Below are positions 1 to 4,690 of a DNA stretch of 5,528 bases, piece by piece. This DNA is from JBBQNR01 sp038330145 (lineage in GTDB: Bacteria; Actinomycetota; Thermoleophilia; Solirubrobacterales; JBBDJG01). The position numbers and the translations under genes were made by a program. The notes under the pieces are model-generated. The model saw only the letters and a list, made by a program, of their open reading frames with translations. It did no database searches and had not been told where the DNA came from. Location of the stretch: NCBI GenBank assembly GCA_038330145.1, contig JBBQNR010000137.1, positions 1 through 5,528 on the forward strand, given 5' to 3'. Each line of letters starts with the position of its first letter. Positions within the stretch are counted from its first letter, which is position 1.

Positions 1-242
1 ACCGCCGCCCCGGGAGCGGGCGAGCCTACGGCGATCACGCTGCCGGCAATGGCCAGCACGGCGTGGGTGGCGTGGGCCAGGCCGAAGTGGGTGCGGACGA
101 AGATCGGCTCGATCTCGGCCTCGCGCCCGCAGTCGGCGAGGCGGCCGGCCAGGTGCACAGCCGCCCGGCGCTCGGCGTCGGTTCCGGCCACCCGCCCGGC
201 GTATGAGGAAAGCGTCTCGGCCTCTGTCTGCGCTGTGGCCAT
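1..242 (-). CDS. N-terminal fragment of a putative M28-family (zinc aminopeptidase-like) membrane-associated peptidase
   Basis: The reading frame is open from an ATG at 242-240 to the window edge and gives 80 residues beginning MATAQTEAETLSSYAG. The pattern of a short helical start, a G-T-D-A-E-R-R-A-A-x-x-L-A-x-x-L motif (about residues 20-34), a charged strand and then a hydrophobic stretch (about residues 57-80, ATHAVLAIAGSVIAVG) resembles the N-termini of actinobacterial M28 peptidases, in which the 'G-T-x-x-E-R-x-A-x-x-x-L' segment precedes the catalytic domain and a membrane segment. The zinc ligands would lie beyond the window, so catalysis cannot be checked. The ATG is the only plausible start: upstream the frame is closed by a TAG near 300 with no other good start between. 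No clear Shine-Dalgarno is visible. The gene is divergent from the secreted-protein gene at 343. I am fairly sure of the gene, less sure of the family. Confidence 0.62.
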   Translation of the reverse strand, partial: MATAQTEAETLSSYAGRVAGTDAERRAAVHLAGRLADCGREAEIEPIFVRTHFGLAHATHAVLAIAGSVIAVGSPAPGAA

Positions 243-342
243 CCGCTCGGGCAGGTTAGAGCGGCACCCACGTGCGGTGGCGATATGTGTCGATCGCCCC
301 TAGGCTGAAAGTCGTGGTCAGGTCGCCCGGAGAGCAAGCTTC

Positions 343-696
343 GTGAGGTTGTTTTCGCACAGCGCGGTAGTTGGTCTGTTGATAGGGACATCGCTCGTTC
401 TGACCGCGCCGCGCGCCGGCGCCGCTCCCGGGGCCTATCTCTCCGTCCCTGAAGCGCGATACCAGGTGCAGTCGTTCCTACAGAGGGTCGAGAGCGACAA
501 CGCCGACGTCATCTCCTCGCGCCGGGTCGGTCACTGCAGGCGCGGGTCGTCGCGCCGGGTGTCCTGCCTGTTCTCGGAGAAGGGCACCGACGGCGACACC
601 GGCGCGCGCTGGCGCTGCCGGGGCAAGGTGCGGGTGGTCGAGTACGCGGGCCGGTATACGCAGCGGGCCTACGGCGTCGATTGCGGGCGTCCGTAG
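343..696 (+). CDS. Small secreted protein with four cysteines, unknown function
   Basis: The protein has 117 residues. It starts at GTG 343, preceded by GGAG at 329-332, ten bases upstream. Residues 1-28 form a clear Sec signal peptide: a short basic start, a hydrophobic core (VVGLLIGTSLVLTA) and an A-G-A-A type cleavage region near residues 25-29. The mature part of about 90 residues holds four cysteines, in the contexts V-G-H-C-R-R, V-S-C-L-F, W-R-C-R-G and V-D-C-G-R, a spacing that suits two disulfides in a small beta-rich extracytoplasmic domain. It is very arginine-rich. I do not recognise a named family; similar small secreted proteins with a C...C...C...C layout are common as hypotheticals in Thermoleophilia (recollection, not a search). 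It is monocistronic, followed by a gene-free 90 bases and a minus-strand tRNA. Confidence 0.72.
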   Translation: MRLFSHSAVVGLLIGTSLVLTAPRAGAAPGAYLSVPEARYQVQSFLQRVESDNADVISSRRVGHCRRGSSRRVSCLFSEKGTDGDTGARWRCRGKVRVVEYAGRYTQRAYGVDCGRP

Positions 697-761
697 CGCC
701 TAGTAGCCCGACCTCCAGTGAGCGGTAGACGCGGCGCACCGACGCGGGGATGCGTAGGTCG

Positions 762-777
762 CCGGCCGGCCGGCCGG
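762..777. repeat. (CCGG)x4 self-complementary tract
   Basis: Four exact tandem copies of CCGG make a perfect 16-base palindrome, flanked by further G/C. It lies ten bases beyond the 3' end of the minus-strand tRNA-Leu(CAA) and 65 bases after the stop of the plus-strand secreted-protein gene. As RNA it would fold on either strand. No T-run follows on either side, so it is not a canonical intrinsic terminator, though it could act as a stable 3' hairpin for the tRNA precursor. Confidence 0.6.
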
Positions 778-786
778 GGTTGCCTA

Positions 787-870
787 TACGGCGGGAGGGA
801 CTCGAACCCTCAAGACCTCTCGGTCAGCGGTGTTTGAGACCGCCCTGTTTACCAATTTCAGCACCGCCGC
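787..870 (-). tRNA. tRNA-Leu(CAA)
   Basis: The 84-base gene folds fully. The acceptor stem is GCGGCGG with CCGCCGT (G1-U72 wobble), and the D arm is CTG...CAG with the loop AAATTGGTAAA. The anticodon stem GCGGT/ACCGC has loop CTCAAAC, giving anticodon CAA (plus-strand 834-836) for UUG codons. The long class II variable arm GACC-GAGA-GGTC is typical of Leu, and the T arm is GAGGG-TTCGAGT-CCCTC. The discriminator is A, as expected for leucine. CCA is not encoded. A TACAAT box sits ten bases upstream. Confidence 0.95.
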
Positions 871-880
871 AAGCGATGCG

Positions 881-886
881 ATTGTA
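881..886 (-). promoter_or_regulatory. -10 box (TACAAT) of tRNA-Leu(CAA)
   Basis: On the minus strand TACAAT matches the sigma-70 -10 consensus in five of six positions and lies ten bases before the mature tRNA 5' end, inside the gap between the tRNA and the stop codon at 904. The same TACAATCG octamer precedes the tRNA-Trp gene. No recognisable -35 element is present at 16-18 bases. Confidence 0.6.
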
Positions 887-903
887 GGGCCGCGCGGGGC
901 GGG

Positions 904-1401
904 TTAGGCGCCGGCGGGCTCGGGGTGGCGGCCCGAGCCGTATACGTCCTGCTCGTCGTCGACCTCCTGCTCGACCTCCACGTTCCACTTCTGCGCCATG
1001 CCGCGCATGGCAAATGCCACGAGGAGGATCGACACGGGCACGACGATGATCGTGAGCAGCCCGAGCAGCGACGCGGGGATCGACGGTTCGATGAAGCCGG
1101 GCTTGTCGCGATTGAACCAGCCCGGGGCCGAGACGGCGGCAACGACCGCCAGGAGTATCGACAGCCCCGCCGACACCGGCAGCACGCCGCGGTTCCAGCG
1201 CAACACGTAGAACGCCATGACCACGTAGAGCAGGACGTAGAAGAGCGCGATCACCTGGGCGCCCTGCAGGACCTTCCACCCGCCGGCGGTGATCACCAGC
1301 GTGAGGCCTGCGGTCGCCAGCATGAGCAGGCACACGATCGCGCGCGTCGCCTTGGACCCCGCCTTGTCCCGGTTGGGATGCTCGATGCGATTCTCCGCCA
1401 T
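904..1401 (-). CDS. Four-helix integral membrane protein, unknown function
   Basis: The protein has 165 residues with a short polar N-terminus (residues 1-20, basic). Four hydrophobic segments lie at about 21-40, 48-68, 76-92 and 108-131. They are followed by a polar, acidic cytoplasm-like tail (about 136-165, with V-E-V-E-Q-E-V-D-D-E). An F-N-R-D-K-P-G-F motif sits in the loop before helix 4. No catalytic or transport motif is visible. The style resembles a conserved Thermoleophilia membrane protein of unknown function (from memory). The ATG at 1401 has no Shine-Dalgarno. A TAGACT hexamer on the minus strand at 1415-1410, eight bases before the start, could be a -10 element for a leaderless or nearly leaderless mRNA. 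It is divergent from the DUF1810 gene across 53 bases and ends 33 bases before tRNA-Leu(CAA). Confidence 0.82.
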   Translation of the reverse strand: MAENRIEHPNRDKAGSKATRAIVCLLMLATAGLTLVITAGGWKVLQGAQVIALFYVLLYVVMAFYVLRWNRGVLPVSAGLSILLAVVAAVSAPGWFNRDKPGFIEPSIPASLLGLLTIIVVPVSILLVAFAMRGMAQKWNVEVEQEVDDEQDVYGSGRHPEPAGA

Positions 1402-1454
1402 CGGGCGGGAGTCTAATCCAGGTGGCGGCGGCCGTGTGCCGGGTACGCAGAAAT

Positions 1455-1895
1455 ATGCCTTTCACCCCCACCGACGTCTGCGACAACCTGGAGCGCTTCG
1501 TCGATGCCCAGGACGATGACGGCATCTACCGGCAGGCACTGACCGAGCTGCTGGCCGGCCGCAAGCGCAGCCACTGGATGTGGTTCGTGTTCCCCCAGAT
1601 CGCCGGCCTTGGCAACAGCCCCACCGCCAAGCACTACGCGATCTCCTCGCTGGACGAGGCCAGGGCCTACCTGGGTCATCCGGTGCTCGGGCCGCGGCTC
1701 GTGGAGTGCGCCCACGCCGTGCTCGAACACCCGGAGCAGAGCGCGGCCGCGATCCTTGGTGAGACCGACGCCCTGAAGCTGCGCTCATCCATGACGCTGT
1801 TCGCGCGCGCTGGTCCGGGCGAGCCGGTTTTCCGGCGGGTGCTCGACCGCTACTTCGACGGCGCACCGGACAGCGCCACCGATGAACGGGTCTGA
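1455..1895 (+). CDS. DUF1810-family protein
   Basis: The 146-residue protein spans the usual DUF1810 length of about 140. Hallmarks are the N-terminal D-N-L-E-R-F-V-D-A-Q, the G-R-K-R-S-H-W-M-W-F-V-F-P-Q-I block (about residues 36-50), K-H-Y-A-I-S-S-L-D-E-A (about 61-72), H-P-V-L-G-P-R-L and K-L-R-S-S-M-T-L-F near residue 115, then V-L-D-R-Y-F-D-G near the C-terminus. The family is widespread but its biochemical role is not established; the proteins are small, soluble and helical. I chose ATG 1455 over an in-frame GTG at 1422 because it puts the conserved N-L-E-R-F close to the start, as in relatives. The Shine-Dalgarno is weak (GCAGAAAT). It looks intact. It is not obviously part of the downstream DUF5343-HEPN operon, being separated by about 300 bases. 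Confidence 0.9.
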   Translation: MPFTPTDVCDNLERFVDAQDDDGIYRQALTELLAGRKRSHWMWFVFPQIAGLGNSPTAKHYAISSLDEARAYLGHPVLGPRLVECAHAVLEHPEQSAAAILGETDALKLRSSMTLFARAGPGEPVFRRVLDRYFDGAPDSATDERV

Positions 1896-1998
1896 CATGG
1901 GACCCCGGCCAGTCTCAACCGCCAATCTTGACATCGCCTTGTACTCGGCCCTGCCGGACGGCTGATCGAGTGCCTTCTGGGCAAAGTTGAGCAGGTGC

Positions 1999-2033
1999 CC
2001 ATGCAAGCATGCCAATAGATGCTTCAGGCATGG
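1999..2033. repeat. Imperfect 12-bp inverted repeat (hairpin)
   Basis: The left arm is CCATGC-AAGCAT and the right arm is ATGCTT-cag-GCATGG: twelve base pairs interrupted by a three-base bulge, around an eight-base loop GCCAATAG. There is no T-run downstream, so it is not a standard terminator for the DUF1810 gene. It could be a regulatory hairpin, a structured RNA or a protein-binding site. Confidence 0.6.
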
Positions 2034-2047
2034 TGATCGCGTCTGGT

Positions 2048-2076
2048 AGGAGTCGGGCTCGACGTCCATGACTCCT
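2048..2076. repeat. 7-bp perfect inverted repeat
   Basis: AGGAGTC at 2048-2054 pairs with GACTCCT at 2070-2076 around a 15-base loop. It follows the hairpin at 1999-2033 by only 14 bases. On its own it could be chance; next to the other repeat it supports a structured element. Confidence 0.4.
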
Positions 2077-2199
2077 TCGTGGGAGCTGCATCAACATTTC
2101 GCGCGGCTCTCTTCCGTCTGGACTGTGTGTTTGAACATGCTGACGCCTTCTTAGACGCCTCGTCCGGCCCCGTCCGCCAGCGGGCGTACCGTTTTTCTT

Positions 2200-2833
2200 A
2201 TGGCGGTCCCCACTTCGTATCTGAACTCATCCAAGAACGTGAAGGCGATGTTCGACGCCGTGAAGACCGCGGGCGTCCCGGAGCGCTTCACCCACGAGTT
2301 CCTGAAGCAGCTGGGCTTCACGTCCTCAAACGACCGGGCCATCATCCCAGTGCTCAAGGCGTTGCGGTTCTTGGATGACAACAGCGCGCCGACCGAGCGC
2401 TACAAGCGCTTCCGCGACCCGTCGATCTCAGGGGCGGTCGATGGCCGAGGCGCTTCGCGACGCCTATTCCGACGTCTTCACGGTCAACCAAAAGGCGCAC
2501 GAGCAGTCGAGCACGACTCTCGGAGGCACGTTCAAGCGCATCACTGGGAAGGGCGATGCGGTCTCAGTGAAGATGGCGACGACCTTCAAGGCGCTGACCG
2601 GGATGGCGGACTGGTCGGCAGCAGGCGCAGCGGTCCCCGTCGAAGATGACCCGCCGGTGGTCGAGCCGGCGGGAATCGAGTCGGCGCCGGAGACCACCTC
2701 GACGCCGACGCCCGTGGCGCCGCTCAGCGGGTTCCCGTCCCTTCATCACGACGTCCATGTCCACCTGCCAGTGAGCACCGACGTCAAGGTCTACGACGCG
2801 ATCTTCCGCAGTCTGCGCGAGCACCTCGGGTGA
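2200..2833 (+). CDS. DUF5343-family protein, interrupted by a single-base frameshift
   Basis: Two overlapping frames make one protein if one G is dropped from the G4 run at 2431-2434. Frame one (2200 to about 2433) gives residues 1-78, starting MAVPTSYLNSSKNVKAMFDA, with E-R-F-T-H-E-F-L-K-Q-L-G-F, S-S-N-D-R-A-I-I-P-V-L-K and P-T-E-R-Y. The next frame (2435-2833) gives residues 79-210, starting R-S-M-A-E-A-L-R-D-A-Y-S-D-V-F. Together these are the DUF5343 domain (about 1-138), a Pro/acidic linker (about 139-180) and a C-terminal strand-helix motif (V-H-V-H-L-P...Y-D-A-I-F-R-S-L-R-E-H-L, about 184-209). DUF5343 has no established activity; the domain looks like paired helical, DNA-binding-like units. 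Read literally, frame one runs on to 2649 with non-family sequence. There is no Shine-Dalgarno; a T-rich tract precedes the ATG. The stop overlaps the start of the HEPN gene by four bases, indicating one operon. It could be a true pseudogene, a sequencing error or, less likely, programmed +1 frameshifting. Confidence 0.82.
2431..2434 (+). other. Frameshift site in the DUF5343 gene (extra G in a G4 run)
   Basis: Codons ATC TCA GGG at 2425-2433 belong to the first frame and CGG TCG ATG from 2435 to the second. Family similarity passes from one frame to the other with no missing or repeated residues at exactly this run, so a one-base insertion here explains the break. Confidence 0.75.
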
Positions 2834-3417
2834 CACCATCGGGGGGCTCGGACGTCCAGGCCTTCCTCTTCCGCGCGGCCACGTCCAACGGGCGCGTCGA
2901 GGACATGATCGACCGCGGCCAACTTCGAGGCCCCACCGCTCCCTCGGCCGCTGACGAGGGCAGCATCCTCGACCAGTTCAGCTTCGCGGTTCGCGTTGAG
3001 GCACGGCGGATGGCCCGCGTCTACGAGCTGTTGTTCTGCTTCGAGAACTCCGTCCGTGAGCTCATCGAGGATCGCCTCAAGGAAGCATTCGAGGTGGAGA
3101 CTTGGTGGACGGAAGGTATCCCGGAGGACATCCGTCGCAACGCGGAACGGTTGAAGGACAAGGAGCAGCAGACCCCGTGGCACGGCCCGCGCGGAGGAAC
3201 GCTGCTCGCGTTCGTGGACTTCCCGATCCTCGCTCGCATCATTACCGAGGGGTGGGAGCACTTCGAGGACCTGCTCGGGAAGACCGGATGGGTCGAGAAC
3301 GTCTTTGAGGAGATGAACCAGTCGCGGCGGGCGATCGCACACACCGGCGTGCTCAGCCAACACGACGCTGAGCGCATGGAGCTGCGTGTACGGGACTGGC
3401 TGCGCGCCGTCGGCTGA
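2830..3417 (+). CDS. Swt1-type HEPN domain protein, predicted RNase effector
   Basis: The 195-residue protein resembles the Swt1-HEPN group of the HEPN superfamily. Features in order: an N-terminal segment with M-I-D-R-G-Q-L (about 26-32); a first long helix with Y-E-L-L-F-C-F-E-N-S-V-R-E-L-I (about 65-79); W-W-T-E-G-I-P-E-D-I-R-R-N-A (about 92-105); P-W-H-G-P-R-G-G (about 116-123); a helix with W-E-H-F-E-D-L (142-148); and the HEPN motif R166-R-A-I-A-H171 in E-M-N-Q-S-R-R-A-I-A-H-T-G. R-x4-H is the catalytic signature of HEPN ribonucleases, so the active site looks intact. Known HEPN proteins act as RNA-cleaving toxins or abortive-infection effectors, or as non-catalytic RNA binders. The GTG start at 2830 overlaps the DUF5343 stop (GTGA), so translation is probably coupled and the DUF5343 protein is the likely partner or controller. 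The gene ends 33 bases before the convergent higA-like gene. RNA target and activation are unknown. Confidence 0.87.
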   Translation: MTPSGGSDVQAFLFRAATSNGRVEDMIDRGQLRGPTAPSAADEGSILDQFSFAVRVEARRMARVYELLFCFENSVRELIEDRLKEAFEVETWWTEGIPEDIRRNAERLKDKEQQTPWHGPRGGTLLAFVDFPILARIITEGWEHFEDLLGKTGWVENVFEEMNQSRRAIAHTGVLSQHDAERMELRVRDWLRAVG

Positions 3418-3450
3418 GCCAGCTTCAGGTCAGGCAAAGCAGCCAGACAG

Positions 3451-3807
3451 CTAAGCGGCGATCGCCAGCGCGGGATGCTTGGACTGCTTGGCTTTCGGCT
3501 GCTTACGAACCTTGACCTCGACGTAGACATCGAGCGCCCCGGCGAGCTTGGCGATGGTGTCGAGCTCCACGTTCTTCGCCTGGCCGTTGAGGAGTCGGGA
3601 GATCACGGACGGCTTCACGCCGATGCGTCGGGCGAGCTCGGCCTTGCTCAGATCAGCTTGGGCGCGAGCCTCGTCGAAGGCATTGAGTAGCTCGGCATAG
3701 GCGACGAGCCGCTCGACCTCGCTCTGAAAGCGTGTGCGCTCCTCCTCCGTGGTGAAGGTGCTGCCGACAAGATCGGCGAAGACGGCGCTTTCGGCTGACT
3801 GATGCAT
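3451..3807 (-). CDS. HigA-like XRE-family antitoxin / transcriptional regulator
   Basis: The 118-residue protein has an N-terminal helical part (about 1-50) with A-Y-A-E-L-L-N-A-F-D-E-A-R. An XRE/Cro-type helix-turn-helix follows at about residues 53-92: L-S-K-A-E-L-A-R-R-I-G-V-K-P-S-V-I-S-R-L-L-N-G, then V-E-L-D-T-I-A-K-L-A-G-A-L. Next is a strand V-Y-V-E-V-K-V and a basic tail rich in K/Q. This is the layout of HigA-type antitoxins, which neutralise a RelE-fold toxin and repress their own operon. I chose the second of two adjacent ATGs (3807 rather than 3810) because GAGG at 3817-3814 is six bases from it and only three from the first. The toxin gene lies upstream with a 65-base gap holding a putative promoter and inverted repeat. 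The toxin-first order matches higBA loci. Confidence 0.88.
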   Translation of the reverse strand: MHQSAESAVFADLVGSTFTTEEERTRFQSEVERLVAYAELLNAFDEARAQADLSKAELARRIGVKPSVISRLLNGQAKNVELDTIAKLAGALDVYVEVKVRKQPKAKQSKHPALAIAA

Positions 3808-3829
3808 CATGACCCTCTCATTGAACCGA

Positions 3830-3858
3830 TGTGTACCGTAGCATAGAAGCTACGACAA
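3830..3858 (-). promoter_or_regulatory. Putative internal promoter and operator of the higA-like gene
   Basis: On the minus strand TTGTCG (3858-3853) and TACACA (3835-3830) are 17 bases apart, a plausible -35/-10 pair. A perfect inverted repeat, CGTAGC at 3837-3842 and GCTACG at 3849-3854 with a six-base spacer, fills the space between them and overlaps the -35. A dimeric HigA-type repressor bound there would block the promoter. The location in the toxin-antitoxin gap supports autoregulation; the match to consensus is only moderate. Confidence 0.4.
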
Positions 3859-3875
3859 TCGATGCCGGGTCGCGC

Positions 3876-4364
3876 TTACGGCCACCAGACAGGCATCTTC
3901 TTCAGCCGTCCGACGCGGTGGGTGGCACGGTAATCGTGCCGATACTGGTCGATGACCTTGTACTCGGACTGCGGGACGACGGTCTTGACCTTCTTGGTAG
4001 CGCCGCCAAGCAGGATAAGTGAGGCGGCACCTAAGCCATGCTCGGCCGCGTCACGGTCGATGACACAGAAGATCCGGTAAAGCAACTTGCCGTCCTTATC
4101 CTTGGCTTCGCAGATGCCACTCATGTCGACCTCACCCTTCGCTTTGGACTTGTGCATCAGCGTCCACGTGGGGCCGCCGGTGGGATAGCGCGGTGGGCCG
4201 GTTGCTACGACAGCAGCGATGGTCTTGAGGAGCTCCTTGCGGACATCCTCCGGCAAGCCGGTCAAATAGGTTAGCCCCGGCAGCTTCTTGTCTCCTGTCA
4301 TGTAGAAGGCCGCCTGCCAAACGTCGGGCATCTTGGCCTTTGTGCTCTTCTTTGCGCCAGCCAT
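3876..4364 (-). CDS. HigB/RelE-like toxin (putative mRNA interferase)
   Basis: The 162-residue protein has a basic N-terminus (K-K-S-T-K-A-K), then W-Q-A-A-F-Y-M-T. RelE-like helices follow at about 37-56, beginning L-P-E-D-V-R-K-E-L-L. The central strands (about 77-104) contain G-E-V-D-M-S-G-I-C-E-A-K-D-K-D-G-K-L-L-Y-R-I-F-C-V-I-D. A strand and C-terminal helix (114-148) contain S-L-I-L-L-G-G-A-T-K-K, then Y-K-V-I-D-Q-Y-R-H-D-Y-R. The order 'L-Y-R-I-F...L-L-G-x-x-K-K...Y-x-x-x-x-x-Y' is that of HigB/RelE toxins, which cut mRNA on the ribosome. It is longer than the usual 90-120 residues, with an extra N-terminal arm and the tail G-R-L-K-K-M-P-V-W-W-P, so it is a divergent branch. ATG 4364 has AGGA upstream at short spacing. 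The XRE antitoxin gene follows after 65 bases. Family call rests on both sequence pattern and neighbour. Confidence 0.74.
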   Translation of the reverse strand: MAGAKKSTKAKMPDVWQAAFYMTGDKKLPGLTYLTGLPEDVRKELLKTIAAVVATGPPRYPTGGPTWTLMHKSKAKGEVDMSGICEAKDKDGKLLYRIFCVIDRDAAEHGLGAASLILLGGATKKVKTVVPQSEYKVIDQYRHDYRATHRVGRLKKMPVWWP

Positions 4365-4426
4365 GATTCCTGACGCTACCTCGAGGCCCCCCGGTTCGCA
4401 GGCGCGGCGACACCCGTTTCGAGTTC

Positions 4427-4450
4427 AGCTCGAGCTACGCCGCGCGGCGT
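4427..4450. repeat. Two abutting perfect palindromes upstream of the toxin gene
   Basis: A 10-base palindrome, AGCTCGAGCT (4427-4436), is directly followed by a 14-base palindrome, ACGCCGCGCGGCGT (4437-4450). They lie 63-86 bases upstream of the higB-like start. The GCTACG half-site of the repeat in the higB-higA gap recurs at 4434-4439. They may be operator sequence for the toxin-antitoxin operon or simply GC-rich chance symmetry. Confidence 0.4.
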
Positions 4451-4593
4451 TCGGATTCCGTTGAGCAGTTGGCCGCCGGTGAGCCCGTGAGCCTTAGCTG
4501 CTCGCTCGACCTGCCTGGCCTCCGCCGGACCTGACGGGCCGGCGAGGGCCTCGCTGCCGGACCTTTTCGCAGCAGAATCGGCGGGACTTCGAA

Positions 4594-4677
4594 TGCGGAT
4601 GGAGGGACTCGAACCCCCACAGCCTCTCGGCCACCGGCACCTAAAGCCGGCGCGTCTACCAATTCCGCCACATCCGC
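4594..4677 (-). tRNA. tRNA-Leu(TAG)
   Basis: The 84-base gene has a perfect acceptor stem, GCGGATG with CATCCGC, and a D arm GCG...CGC with the canonical GAATTGGTAGA loop. The anticodon stem CCGGC/GCCGG has loop TTTAGGT, giving anticodon TAG (plus-strand 4641-4643) for CUA-type codons. There is a long class II variable arm (GGCCGAGAGGCT) and a T arm GGGGG-TTCGAGT-CCCTC. The discriminator is A. CCA is not encoded. It lies 13 bases downstream of tRNA-Trp on the same strand and is probably processed from the same transcript. Confidence 0.96.
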
Positions 4678-4690
4678 GTGGGGTGAAAAG

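Larger units (their letters stand above)
1896..2199. other. Gene-free stretch of about 300 bases upstream of the DUF5343-HEPN operon
   Basis: No open frame here looks like a real protein; short frames such as one of 28 codons from ATG 2068 have no ribosome site and no family resemblance. The region is less GC-rich to the eye than the flanking genes. It holds two consecutive inverted repeats (1999-2033 and 2048-2076) and ends in a T-rich tract just before the ATG at 2200. It marks the left edge of the accessory block. Confidence 0.55.

Noticed and set aside
824..1525. Long minus-strand frame of 233 codons
   Set aside because: It overlaps the membrane protein in another frame, runs into the tRNA-Leu gene and is rich in Arg/Gly/Ala as expected of a GC-rich shadow frame.
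1785..2069. Minus-strand open frame of 94 codons across the gene-free stretch
   Set aside because: Half of it is the antisense of the DUF1810 gene, it has no ribosome site and no family pattern.
2068..2154. 28-codon plus-strand frame starting MTPSWELHQHFARL
   Set aside because: There is no Shine-Dalgarno at useful distance and nothing to support it beyond being open; recorded only as a possible leader peptide.
2791..3363. 190-codon frame antisense to the HEPN gene
   Set aside because: The HEPN frame carries a clear domain and motif; the antisense frame has no recognisable features.
4540..4566. Bulged GC hairpin followed by TTTT, like a plus-strand terminator
   Set aside because: The stem needs a three-base bulge, and no plus-strand gene ends nearby; on the minus strand, where the tRNAs are read, no T-run follows.
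794..4616. Identical 16-base segments GGAGGGACTCGAACCC at 794-809 and 4601-4616, looking like att direct repeats of an island
   Set aside because: Both are the T-arm region of paralogous tRNA-Leu genes, so the identity is explained by tRNA conservation. There is no integrase and the repeats enclose apparently native genes (membrane protein, DUF1810).
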